Assembly (NCBI GenBank): GCA_018697195.1
Contig: CM031858.1
Span: 125,509,221 to 125,573,220, forward strand
Source of the DNA: Certhia americana
Lineage: Eukaryota; Chordata; Aves; Passeriformes; Certhiidae
Length of the DNA stretch: 64,000 nt
Direction of reading: 5' to 3'
The notes beneath the pieces were generated by a model that worked only from the letters and a program-made list of their open reading frames with translations, searched no databases and was not told where the DNA came from. Positions within the stretch are counted from its first letter, which is position 1. Each line of letters begins with the position of its first letter. This document shows positions 1 to 11,306 of this stretch, piece after piece. The translations under genes were made by a program, and so were the position numbers.

Positions 1-1447
1 AAGTGAGGTAAGGAATTTGTTTCATAAAAAAAGCAACTATTTTGAGCTAAAATTAAATGCACTATTCCTAGCTGACTTTCCTATACTGTATTAATCGATT
101 AAAAACTACTTGTAAGTAAATCATTGTTCTGGGTACTCAAAGGCATATTTTATAAGGTCAGTCTCTTTGTTAGATGGCCAAATACAGACTGCAGAATAGG
201 TAATTTTTTTTAAAAGCACTATATTTTGAGTTTCAATCTGTGCCATAAACATCTTGTTTCTTACCAGACTCTAGGGAAGATCCACCTTGAGAGAAACACT
301 CTCACTGTACATGCCAACCAAAATAAGGCCCATATGCAGAATTCACATATGATTTTTGCACTTTCCTACAAATGTGACTATTTCCTAGAAATTTGATTTT
401 GTTGGATTTATTCTTCTCTAATTCATGGCATGGGAGATTATACACAGACATATTCAAAACATATTCTTTTAGATGGAATGTTTCAGAGAAGTGAGAGAAT
501 TCTTATTCCATTTTAATGAAATGGATAAAGACATTGTCTGGGACATCTTTAGGTATGGAACATATACTGAGGTATGAAAAAGTATGGTTTCTATTAGAAG
601 CTCTTTTCTTTTTTGGGGCTTTTTGAAGACGTCATAGCAGAACATTTTAATTCAGAAAAACTAAGTAATAGAAACTAATTTTTGTTTGGTGACCACATAC
701 GACATGTCTTGTGGTCCAACAGTGATAGTTACTGATCTTGAAAATTGCTGCCTTACAGACAGACCCAAGAAGAGTATTTTATTTTTAACAGAAATACTTA
801 ATACTACTGTTGGGAAATTACAGTAATGATTTCAATTTCAGGGCTCTTTGTCTGCTTCATTTTCTTCAAATATTGTGTCTGCAGATTTAAAATAATATGT
901 TATAGTCTGTAAAAGGATTTTATGGTCAAGGGTTGCTGAATAATTCAATATTTTTAGTTACACAGTGTCTACTTATCTCCTTTGACAACTCTTCATTGTG
1001 ATAAAATGTATGGGAATAAACATATACAGTGAATGTCTATCTTAATTTGTCAGCTTTAAATGAATCCTGTTCACTATCAGTATTTTTGTAATTAAAGTGG
1101 GCACATTATTATTATAGTTAATGGCATAGTTGGTAATTTTAATTGATTAACAACATATATTGGAAAGAGATAAATGACCAATCTAATTGTTTGTGGATTA
1201 TTGTTTCCTGTGTAGTCATTACACTGGGTCACACTGAAATAAGGGCTACATTTCTCAAAGAGAGCAAATATTGCTTTTTATTAGCTGAGCCAAATGTTTG
1301 TGAATAGTGGTAGAAAAATATATGGATGCAGGTCTTCCTGGGTACACAAATAAAGAGTCCAGGGCAGGAGTCAAGTTGTAGTCCCAAGAATACTGAGGCA
1401 TATCAGGAGGACACATTCCTCAGTAAAAGGATGAGTGACAGAACTTA
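1..1447. other. AT-rich non-coding stretch
   Basis: No repeat family, RNA gene or credible exon was recognised here. Stops are frequent in all frames and base composition is uniformly AT-rich. Confidence 0.6.
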
Positions 1448-1965
1448 AAGAATCATTTGGTTGAAAGGGACTCCTTATATCAGCTGGTCCAACCCTTGAC
1501 TGAAAGGAAGGGAACTTCAGTGTTTGTCAGGTTGCTGAGGTTGCTGCTTTTCCAACATCTCCAACAATTAAGATTCTGACATCTCTTTGGGCAATATGCT
1601 ATAAAATTTGGCTGCCATCATGGTGACTTTTATTTCTTAATATTAAGTAGGAATTTATTTTATGATACTTCTCCAAAAGGAGTTTGAGTTGTTCTCCATA
1701 AATATACAAAAAGTAGTTGAAGACATCAGTAAAATTTTTGACTTTTTCTTACAACTAAACAAACCCAGCTACCTTAGTGTCTTCTCTTACATCCCGTGCT
1801 CCAGCACACTGACCAACCTGGTGGCATTCCACAGGGCAATCTCCTGTTTATCTGCTTTGCACTGCAATGCCTCCAAACTGGACAGAGTCCTCCAAATGCA
1901 GACTGATAAATGCAGACAGAAGGGAATAAACGTTTTGTTTTATTTCTGCTCATATTGTTATTAAT
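1448..1965 (-). repeat. Degenerate CR1 LINE 3' end
   Basis: Reading along + this is the reverse complement of an avian CR1 tail. It opens with the 'AATCATTTGGTTGAAAGGGACTC' type start, then 'GGTCCAACCC', and further on has a block corresponding to 'ctggacagagtcctccaaatg' (CR1: ctggacacagtactccag). Many substitutions and internal deletions mark it as old. The 5' end of the element is missing, as is usual for CR1. The far boundary (about 1965) is soft. An LTR lies about 100 bp beyond it. Confidence 0.6.
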
Positions 1966-2061
1966 TCTTGCTCTCTTTTTCATTTTACATACACTTTTGC
2001 ACGTAATGGCATTATTTCGTTTCTTGTCAACAATGATAATGGTGAACCCAGGCCCTCCATC

Positions 2062-2529
2062 TGCGCTAGTTTTGGCTGAGATAGAGTTAATTTTCTTCAC
2101 AGTAGCTTTTATGGGCAATATTTTGCATTTGTACTGGAAACTGTTGATAACACTGAGACGTTTTAGTTATTGCTGAGCAGCCCTTACAGAGAGTGAGAGC
2201 CCTTTCTTCTCCTCACAGCACCCCACCAGGCTGAGGATATCTAAGTCTTCTCCCAACTCCTTATGAATTTGTCTTACCTAGTCACAGCAACATGTGATGG
2301 AGCCCTGTTTTCCAAGGGGTGGCCTAACACCTGCCTTCCCATGGGAGGCAGGGAACAAATTCATTGTTTTGCTGGACTTGTATGCACAGCCTATACTTTA
2401 CTTATTAAATTGTCCTTACCTCATCCCATGAGTTTTCTCATTTTGCTCTTCTCTCCCCCAGCCCACTGTGAGGGGAGTGAGTGAGAGGCTGGGTGGTGCT
2501 TATTTGCCAGGTGGGATTAAATTATGACA
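2062..2529 (+). mobile_element. Solo LTR of an avian endogenous retrovirus, core deleted
   Basis: The block starts TG (2062) and ends CA (2529). Its beginning (TGCGCTAGTTTTGGCTGAGA, then TAGAGTTAATTTTCTTCACA) and its end (GGTGGGATTAAATTATGACA) match, as I recall it, a very common bird ERV LTR whose ends read TGTGCTGGTTTTGGC...CCACGACA. The flanks are CCATC (2057-2061) and CTATC (2530-2534), a 4/5 match to a 5-bp target duplication, which suggests an ERVL-like class. An ATTAAA polyadenylation-type signal lies at 2404-2409. The stretch that in related LTRs carries the TATA box appears deleted around 2255-2265. No internal retroviral genes are attached, so this is a solo LTR left by LTR-LTR recombination (inference). 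Confidence 0.8.
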
Positions 2530-4803
2530 CTATCTGAAGCAATTCAGATTCTAATTTTATTTCCAAACTAAAATTAGTCCTGGTGAGAGTGTTGTCTAAT
2601 TATTTTATTGTAAGTACATCTGTACACCCCTAGATACCAACAGTATATCAGGGAATGGGTCACTCAGTTCAATGGAATTAATTTTGCAAAGTTTAGAAGT
2701 AGTTCTTAAAACTCCCTATTTTCTTTGTTTTTGTAAAAGGGTTGTATTTAGACGCTAGGTGTTCAGGAATGATGCTGGATTCAAAAATTCAAAATTTTCA
2801 GGTCAGATTCTATCTAAGCAGGAACTTAAACAATCTATGTTGTCACTATCCTTTTGAAGAAACTTCCTTTCAGATATTAATAGGATCTTTATGACACACA
2901 GTTTATGCTAAAGCAGATATTTGCTACCTTGAAGAAACTGAGCTATGCCCAGTTGCTACGCACATTCTAGAAACAAAGAACTGTGAATTCACCAATGATC
3001 AGCTGAAGAGGAAAGAGAAGTAATGTCAACAGTGAGGAAATTGGACATAATTCTTCATCTCCCTGCTAACTTCAGAGAGACATACAACTTCTGAAAATTT
3101 ATAGAGAAGAAGGGATGAGAATGCCCCTAGATAAAAGAATTAAAAAAAGGAGAAGAAGTCAAAATAGGGGTTAAAATATTTCTCTGTGATATGGATAAGG
3201 GAGGGTTAAGTAAGGAAAGGTAAATGTCTCTCTTTTCTCGTTTGAAAAAAGGGTTCACAAGGCGCCTGAATGTACTAGTCAGCAAGTTTAGCATGAACAG
3301 GTTTCTCTTTTTCTAGTGTGGGACCTACCTAAATTTTGCACAAATAATTAAAAATTCATTTTGCCAGAGGAGAGACAGAAGCACCCTGACCTCATAATGT
3401 ACTGGCTGGGATAGTTAAGAGATGCAACCTAAGGTCATAGCTTTGCTCAGTTTGAAGTCTCAGCCTTTGGACTGTGCTAGGATGACTCTTCATTTTTAGT
3501 TTGAAATGTTCTACTGAAAACCTGAGAGATGTAACTGTTCATAAAAAATTCTTCAAGCTAATTTGTTTATGCCAACAATTTTCGTTTTGACAAGTCACTG
3601 TTTTCTAACTGAAAAATATTTTTAGGAAAACCACCCGTGTTCATTTTAACTACAAAATTTATTTCTGCAATGATCCTAACTTTGATTCCTGTTTTGCAGT
3701 CATTTCAGGGGAGGAAAGTTACATGTACCATAGAATTTCATCAGCACAGATGAAAAATCTGAGCAAGAAGCATAATGAATAGGTACAGCAGTATTTTATA
3801 GCTCAGACAAGCTGTGTGCCAGAGGAGTGGAGATATTCATACTCCTGAACACTGCAATTGAATAGAGCTGGAGTTATGGATTGTGACCACGGCAACACAC
3901 TTGAGCATTGTTTTTTTCCTGAGGGTTCAAGAATATAAATTTCTGAGGGAACCAATCATGCAGGAGATTTTGCTGCATCAGAAGTATCAGACATTTTTTA
4001 TTCCTTCATATGACAACAACTGAAGCAAGAGATTATTCTTAGGCTTGTACTCTCTAGCATAAGAACTGCAGAACTACTTAATAATTTTGATTTAATGTAA
4101 ACATTAACATATTTCATAATCTGTGAGAATATACATAGTATTATCTTTGGGTTATGTGTCATAAAAATAACATCTATTTTAAGTCTTGATAGATGTGTTA
4201 AATAGAAGCCATTTAAAAGACTGAAATATATCCATGTCATCTGCAAATTTATCTGAAAATTCTCTTTGTTTTTTTCTGCAAAGACATGAAAATTAACTCT
4301 TTTCAAGTTTTGTTATGTCTAGGAAGTATTAATCTATTTAGTCTCTTAATCTTTGTGTTTCTTTAAAAAAAATTCTACATATTTTTTTAATTGAAACTAA
4401 TACAGAAGAATTTATTTTGTTTTACCTGTATGATCATTAAAGCCAGGAATTTTTAATGATAATAACAAATATTGGTTGATTCAGTATATTTTTTTTTAAA
4501 AAGAAAGTAGGTAAGAAACATCTTGCAGTATATCTGACCACTTCTGGTCTGGCTTTCTTTTATTGATTTCATTAATAAGTATTCTCTTTTCTACTGGAAA
4601 ACTAAAGTTAAAAGAAAAAGTAAATAAAATTTCTGACATTCTGAATACAAAGCTACCTCTTTTTTTTCCCTAGTTTATTATATCAAGAGTGTGCAATAGG
4701 TTACATTACATGTAGGATCTAACTCTTCTGTCTTGTCTGTTCAGTTGTTCAGCCAAGCAAAATCAAGGAGAAGAAAATGGTATATTCTGAATCAGTATTT
4801 TAC
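2530..4803. other. AT-rich non-coding stretch
   Basis: No gene or repeat family was recognised. A short open frame on the minus strand (3998-4306) has low-complexity AT-driven composition and no domain, so it is not called. Confidence 0.55.
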
Positions 4804-5061
4804 AGAGTCATCAAAGAATGAGTTGGAAGGGACTTATGTGGGTCACATATTCCTGCCTTCTATTTTAATCAGGGGCTGTTACCCACTTTAGAACAGTTTA
4901 GCAGTGGTTTTGTCTAGCCAAACCTCAAACTCCAAACAAGTTCCTTAATGTCTGTATAAAAGCTTCCAAGCTGGATTTTGTGACTGCTACCTTAATTATA
5001 CCTCACAACATTCCAGGTTCAGCCTCACCAGTGCTAAACAGAGTAGACTTAAAACTCCCCT
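4804..5061 (-). repeat. Degenerate CR1 fragment
   Basis: The start 'AGAGTCATCAAAGAATGAGT TGGAAGGGACTT' is the reverse complement of a CR1 3' tail. About 200 bp later comes 'TTCCAGGTTCAGCCTCACC AGTGCTAAACAGAGTAGA', which corresponds to the CR1 'ccaggtgtggcctcaccagtgctgagtaga' block. The spacing between these blocks is shorter than in a full copy, implying internal deletions. Similarity fades after about 5061. Confidence 0.5.
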
Positions 5062-5619
5062 CTGACTTCTGTCCAAACTTTAGTCATACCAGTATCTGAC
5101 ACATATCTTGGAATAAGCGAGAACTGCTAACTCAAACTCATCTTGGCTCTGTCTCCTAGCATGACAACCACTCCTTGAAATCTAGTACGAAATTTTCTGA
5201 GAGTGCCCTCCATCTAATTTCTAGATCATCAGTGGAGGTATAGAAAGCAGATGCACGTATGGCATGCAAGTAACATTGCTTCTCATCTCTTTCAGTTCTA
5301 ATAGTTACCATTTAAACTTTCAGTCCATAAAGCAGCAACCAGGTTATCTCCACAGTAGTTAACATGCTGGCTTCTGTTTCCCAAAACAATACCTTTATTT
5401 CATGTTTTTTGCACCTAACTTTGTCTGATACCTAAAGTTTATGAACATCCTCTCAGCCTCCTGCAAGTTCACTCTTTCTTGGTGGGATGGAATGAGGGTT
5501 TCCACTATCAAATATCTCAGGGTATTTTCACATTGAATGGCTAATTAAGAGGTTTCCTGAGCTGAACAGCAGTGTGAAAAGCAGACAGGTTTCCCAGACC
5601 AAGACCACAGTTGCCACTG

Positions 5620-6290
5620 TTCACGGACTCATAGGATAGTTTGGGTTGGAAGAGACCTTTAAAGATCACTTAGTCCAACACCCTGACAATGAGCAGAGAC
5701 AGCTTCAACTAGATCAGGTTGTCCAAAGCCCCAGGCAACCTGACATTGAATGTTTCCAGGGATGGGGAATATACCACCTCTCTGGTCAACCTGTGACAGT
5801 ATTTCAGCACCTTCATTGTAAAAAATGTGTTTATATTTAGTTTGACTCTACCCTCTTTTACTTTAAAGCTATTACCTTGTGAACTCTTGCTATAGACCCT
5901 ACTAAATAATCCCCATCATTCCCCTAAAGCCCCCTTTTGGTACTGAAATGCTGCTGTGTCTCCACAGAGCCTTCTCCTCTGAGAGAATAACAAACTTCTG
6001 AACAAACCCAGCTCTCTCAGCCTTTCCTCATAGGACAGGTGCTTCATCCTTCTGATCTTTTTTGTGGGTCTCCTTTAGATCTGCACCAACAGGTCCATGT
6101 CTTTCCTGTACTGAAGGCTCCAGAGCTGGATGTATTACTCTAGATGGAGTATCATGAGGATGGATTACGGGCAGAAAATCACCTGTCTTGACCTGCTGGA
6201 CACCTTTCCTTTGCTGCAGCATGCAGTTGTATTTTTGGGCTGTGAGACCAGAAAGCAGGCTATTGCTGCAGGCTCCCACTGTTTTACAAA
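5620..6290 (-). repeat. CR1 LINE 3' portion
   Basis: A clear reverse-oriented CR1. On + it starts 'ACTCATAGGATAGTTTGGGT TGGAAGAGACCTTTAAAGAT', continues with 'AGATCAGGTTGTCCAAAGCC', 'CAGGGATGGGGAATA' and 'CAGCTCTCTCAGCCTTTCCT', then 'CAACAGGTCCATGTCTTTCC' and 'CCAGAGCTGGATGTATTACT', and ends in 'TTGACCTGCTGGACA' and 'GGGCTGTGAGACC'. It covers the element's 3' UTR and the last part of ORF2, which is disrupted by frameshifts and stops. The small open frames inside it are by-products of the repeat. Confidence 0.88.
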
Positions 6291-7222
6291 ATTAGAAAGA
6301 CACTCTAGATCAAGGCCAGACTTTTTTCTGTATTAACTTAATGCATCTATCAAAGAGAAGAACTATCTGTAAAAGAAGTAAATTTATGCCTTGGATGTAT
6401 GATAGGTGTAAGTGCAGCAAGTAAAGTAAAATGAAGAATTTTATAGCAGCAATACTTTCATGGATCCAGTTTCTAGAAAAGTGCCTCTGTAATCAGTAGC
6501 AGTGCTTGTCGAGAAATCCTTACATGTTACTCCAAACATGCTACTCTTTTAACCTTTAGTATTTTTATAAAATCTATATTTATCATGTAAAATCATATCT
6601 GTTCTTTATTTGATTGTGTTTCCCCAGGCATGTGGTAAGAAACCAGTTCTGGTGTTTTCTCTGAGGCCAGATTGTTCTCTTTAAAACAAGGTAGGAGTGA
6701 ATGCCAACTATGCACTTTAGTGCAACAGCATATGCTGATCAGTGGAGCTCAGGATGTAATTACATATGTTGTTTTATCCTATATTATGTCCTTCTATCTT
6801 CTTACATTTTGTATTTCAGTTGGAACTCAAAATCAAATATATAGATCAATTGCTGGTATTCCCAGCATTGTTGATGTTCCATTCCTTGGATCCCGAATCA
6901 GCTGTTATCTAATTATTATATTTCTTTGCATTAAAATGATTGCAGTCAAATACTGGTTTTATTATGAAGAATTTCATGCAATTTTTTTTTTTTTTTTTTT
7001 ACTTACTTAACCCTATAGCTTAAATCAAAAGGTGAAAATTAATTTGCAGCAAATTTAATCTAAGATGTAGGGTGATAAACTCTTCAGGAATCCCCTGATT
7101 CATAATCTAGTTATGTCCTCAGTTAGGTAGGGCATGTCTGGTCTACGAATGAAAATCAGTAGCACAACAACAACTACTGTTGTTCCCAGTGCAGGGTGTA
7201 AATGTTTGACACACTGTGGAGT
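6291..7222. other. Non-coding stretch with T19 tract
   Basis: Nothing was recognised apart from an uninterrupted T tract at 6982-7000. The open frame 6672-7010 (+) runs into this tract and has no recognisable domain. Confidence 0.55.
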
Positions 7223-7560
7223 CCAGAACAACTGAGGTAGAATGGCACCTCTGGGGATCATCTTGTCCAACCTCTGCTCAGAGCAGGGTAAGCTACAGCA
7301 AGGTTGGCTGGCTAGAGTTTGAGTATTTCCAAGGATGGATAGTCTACTATTGAACTGAGAAGCCTTTTGCAGCATTTGGCTACCATCACTGTGTAAGCCT
7401 CCTTATTTTAAAGTGGAATTTCCCATAATTCTGTTTGCATCTGCCGCCCCTTGCCCTGTTACTGGTACCACTGAGAAGAGGCTCTCTCTGTTCTCTTGAC
7501 TCCTCAGTATATAAGGGATTTTTTATAGACATTAATGATATCTCCCCTGTGTCTTCTATA
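7223..7560 (-). repeat. CR1 LINE 3' fragment (GGGCACCACTGAGAAG subtype)
   Basis: On +, 'AACTGAGGTAGAATGGCACC TCTGGGGATCATCTTGTCCA' is a CR1 tail in reverse. It is followed by 'TATTTCCAAGGATGG', 'TGCCCTGTTACTGGTACCAC TGAGAAGAGGCTC' and 'ATTAATGATATCTCCCCT', the order expected for the CR1 subfamily whose ORF2 C-terminal coding strand reads through a 'GGTGCCCAG' block. Divergence is high and similarity is lost after about 7560. Confidence 0.78.
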
Positions 7561-9299
7561 TTTTTGTGCACTGTGAAAATTGAGGGGGTGTTCCATACTG
7601 CAAATGTGATATTTAATTTACAAGTATCTTGTATACAATGCACATTGACTTACAAAAACAACACCTTGGAAATTCTGATAGCCAAAGCAGAGGATATTTC
7701 TGGTTTAAAACAGATTCCCAGACTTGTTTAGGTGGACCTTTTGGCTCTGCTTTTTCCACAATGTTTCTCATTTGTCTTCTACCTCTGTCAGAGACTTCAC
7801 CATCATGGGCACTCTTGCCTTTCTTGTACCTACACAGGCATGTGGCACTGCTTGTTTCAGGAAATGGTCCAAGACCATTCTCCTTTGTTCAGCTTCTTAG
7901 TACCACACCACTAAAGATTGCTCTCATCCTTCTTCACCCTACGTTTGTTTAGTGAATGGCAACCCTGAAAACCCAGAACAGCAGCTGAACAATCCCTGTG
8001 TGTTTTAGTCAATACCATCCCATGAAAGACACCTTAGCTTGTGTATGTGGTGGCATTACAGTGGTAATAATAACATGGTTTGGAAGTTTCAGTATCTGAA
8101 AAGATAAAGCTGTGTCAGTGAAAGTTTCTCCCAAACTAATTGTCTTCTCTTTTCAGTAACATTTAATTAGTTTTGACAGAACACTGTGTTTGAGAGACCC
8201 TAATAATTCTTGTTCTGGAGCTAGCTGAGGAATCTGTGAATAATATAGACATACTCTCTCTATATATATTCTCTATATACCTTTCCAGCATTCCCTTAAA
8301 AAAATCAACTTTCACTTGCAGAAGAGACTTAGGTGCTGTGCCTGGTGTGGAAGAATGCTGGAAGTGGTCCTGAGGTGAGGATGATGACAAGTGCATATTC
8401 TGTACAGGTTGTTTTGGATCACTAGACAAGTTCTGCTGCTATGTGCTCTGAAACGTCTCTAGGATGTCCTTGTTTTCCTACCTCTGGGCCTGTTCTTACA
8501 GCCAGTGATGCCCATTTGCTGGTGTTACACACAAGTCCTATATTACACATAAGATATTAAGAGGATGCTTGTACATATTATTGTGAACAGTTCTCAGAGA
8601 TGGTTTCTATACATACAGAAACATCTCTTGCCCATTTACATGAGAAAACTGGAAGAAATACTGTCAGCTTCAGGGGCTCTGTTACTAGAAATATTTTAAG
8701 CCTCAGAAATGTATTGAAGACTTTATTTTTTTTTTTTTTTAAATTAATTACAGTGTGATTGAAAACAAAACAACAAAAGAATTGAGGGGCATCAGTAGTG
8801 CAGGCCTTATTCAAATTTATTGGGAAATGAGAGTCCTTGTCCCACAGGATTATTCTCTCTGATGCTGATCTGGCAGAAAAAGCTATCTCTCTCAGCCCTG
8901 AATGGGAAATGTTGATACTTCAGCTTTCTGTCACAGTCAATTCAAGTGGAGCCCAACACAGATACACACATCTGTGTAAACTGTTCTTTGTTTTGCTTCC
9001 TAGGATAATTAAGTAAAAGCCTACTAGATGAGCACAATTACTCAAAATTAATCACTTCCAGCCTAGTTAAATCATGACAGATTAATTGCTTGTATCTATT
9101 CCTACATTAGGATTTGTTTTATCAGCAGAAATACCCAAGTAGCTCTCCTGTTCTGGTAAATCATTGCTCTTTTTACGAGAAAATTGTAAATATTTATTAC
9201 AATCAATTATACTTTTAATTAACCTTTAAAAATCAGGTGGCTTTTATTATATTTTGTACGGATGATATTTGGCTACATTTAGCCCAAGCAAAGTTTTAA
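7561..9299. other. AT-rich non-coding stretch
   Basis: It holds a T15 tract (8726-8740) and a CT/TA-rich run around 8250-8280. No RNA gene, exon or repeat family was recognised. Overlapping open frames around 7435-7952 lack domains and splice context. Confidence 0.5.
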
Positions 9300-9424
9300 A
9301 CCTTGGAAGTGCTCAAGGCCAGGTTGAATGGGTGTTTGAGAACTCTGGTCTAGCAAGAGGTATCCCTGCTCAGAATCTCTAAGGTCCCTTCCAACCCAAG
9401 CCATTCTATGATTCTGTGATTATT
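9300..9424 (+). repeat. CR1 LINE 3' terminus with octamer tail
   Basis: Sense-oriented CR1 end. 'CCTTGGAAGTGCTCAAGGCC AGGTTGAATGGG' leads to 'AAGGTCCCTTCCAACCCAAG CCATTCTATGATTCTGTGAT'. The terminal ATTCTATGAT/TCTGTGAT units are the CR1 3' microsatellite that replaces poly(A). Only about 125 bp survive, so this is a severely 5'-truncated insertion. Confidence 0.9.
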
Positions 9425-9577
9425 CTGATGTCACTTAGCTTCTTTCTGAAAATTTGGGGTATGTAATGACACTCTGGGAAAACCAGTCTGACATTAATAT
9501 TGTATGTACTTTATGACAGAGGATAGGCCTCAGTTTGTAGAGGCAGTTCCCTAATTTAAATACATTATGATGTTCTA

Positions 9578-9796
9578 TAATATAAGGAATAAATATTTTT
9601 ACACTGAAGATCATGAAAAAATGCTTTCCTAAAGAAATGGTGGATATCCCATTCCTGGAAACATTTGAGGTCTGACTGGGCTCTGTGTGATCTGATTTAG
9701 TTAAAAATGCTTCTGCTCACTGCAGGGGAGTTTGAACTAGATTATCTTTATAGGCCTCCTCCCATCCAAACTTGTTTATGATTCTATGATTCTGTT
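9578..9796 (+). repeat. CR1 LINE 3' terminus with octamer tail
   Basis: Second sense-oriented CR1 end about 150 bp after the first. It contains 'GGTGGATATCCCATTCCTGG AAACATTTGAGG', 'CACTGCAGGGGAGTTTGAAC TAGATTATCTTTATAGGCC' and ends 'TATGATTCTATGATTCTG'. It differs from the 9300-9424 copy in the pre-terminal block, so this is an independent insertion rather than a duplication. The upstream boundary is approximate. Confidence 0.85.
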
Positions 9797-10994
9797 TCGA
9801 ACAAGTTTGGGTTTCTATCATCTCTGGTGATGAGATTTCACATTAATTATTTGGACAGTCAAGAAAGTAGCTTCTGTGTATTACTAACATGTGAAAGATC
9901 TGTTATTTATTTGCTTTAAGCCATGCAAAAATATTTCTCTGCGAGGAGCACTTACAATTCGTCACGGTTTGAAGTCACCTTACGTTTAGCCATCCAAATG
10001 TTAAGCTTATAAATTATTCTGGTTATCTCATTCTATAATCACTGGAAAGGAAATGAGAGAGGCATTGTCAAAGGATGATTGATTCCACCTAGAAATCCAT
10101 ACTGTGATCACATTAATTAATTTTTCTTAATGACTAAAGTTATGTGAGATGAATACAAGGACTTGTTGCTAGTACCAAAGACTGCAAAACAGAAAGACTA
10201 CTGTCTGCTGAGCAGATCTTGTGAGGCTGGATAAGAAATCTGATATTCTGTCTCACTGGCATTATATGGTAGTTTATCCTGTCTTTTCAACTTAGTAAGG
10301 TAAACCCTCTCCTCTGTAGGCAGATCTCTCCCTACTGACTGTAATCAGGCCAAGGACCTCTTAGTTTTGATGTATTGTTTTAAAATAGCTTATGTTAAAT
10401 GAATGCCATTAACAAAGTCTAGAAAGATTCATGACTATCTAGATATAATTGTGGTTTTGGGTGCAGGGCAATTACTTATTGTTAGAAAACACTTAAAATT
10501 ACGTATTTTCCAAAAGATGAACTTTTAAGTTTATGATTTCAATTTATGATTTTACAGATTTTAATATTAAAAATCCCCACAGCATACATGGAATGATAAT
10601 AGCTATTAGAAAAACTAACTCAAGTGGATGCCACACCCTCTGCATTTTACTGTTATTGTTTCAAGGATGTAGTACTGCAGCATTGAAAACAGATTTGCTG
10701 AAAGAAAGGAACCAAAACCTTGACAACATTGAATTTTATTTTCAGGTTCAAATAGAAATCACTAGGAAAAACAGCTTACTTTCTGTGTCAGGGGATAAGT
10801 GGGGAAATTACAATGCTAAAGAATAAGAAAAGGATAGTACTTAAATATATACTAAAAATTCTCAGTTGAAAGTAACAGGGTGCTGACCCTAATCTCTTCT
10901 AAGATTGAGATTAATGACAAGTGGCTCTGCTACTGTATTGATCAGTGCCTGTGGCTATTTAGAAGATGATAAAACACATAACATTGATTAAGGC
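9797..10994. other. AT-rich non-coding stretch
   Basis: No gene or repeat was recognised. The 97-codon frame at 10533-10826 (+) has no domain, and its composition matches the surrounding DNA. Confidence 0.5.
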
Positions 10995-11306
10995 TACTGG
11001 CAAAATGTTTTAGATGTCAAAGCTTCAGCACTTTTCTTAAAGCTCAAAGTAAAGCTTTTAATTATGTATGATGGGATATATGCATAAACACATACATAGA
11101 AATAAATAAATAGTTATGTTTATAAAATAAAATGTTTAAGAAATACTGGCAAAATATTTTAGATGTCAAAGCTTCAGCACTTTTCTTAAAGCTCAAAATA
11201 AAGCTTTTAATTATGTGTGTATGATGGGATATATGCATAAACACATACGTAGAAATAAATAAATAGTTATGTTTATAAAATAAAATGTTTAAGAACTACT
11301 GGCAAA
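10995..11306. repeat. Tandem duplication, about 150 bp x 2
   Basis: Unit 1 (10995-11143, 149 bp) starts TACTGGCAAAATGTTTTAGA. Unit 2 (11144-11296, 153 bp) starts TACTGGCAAAATATTTTAGA. A 10-bp beginning of a third unit follows (11297-11306, TACTGGCAAA). The units are nearly identical, and the 4-bp length difference comes from an extra GTGT-type insertion before ATGATGGGATATATGCATAA. The recurring peptide seen on the minus strand here is a product of the duplication, not a gene. Confidence 0.95.

Noticed and set aside
1774..2118. Minus-strand open frame of 114 codons
   Set aside because: It spans a decayed CR1 and the start of an LTR on the opposite strand. The frame is a by-product of repeats.
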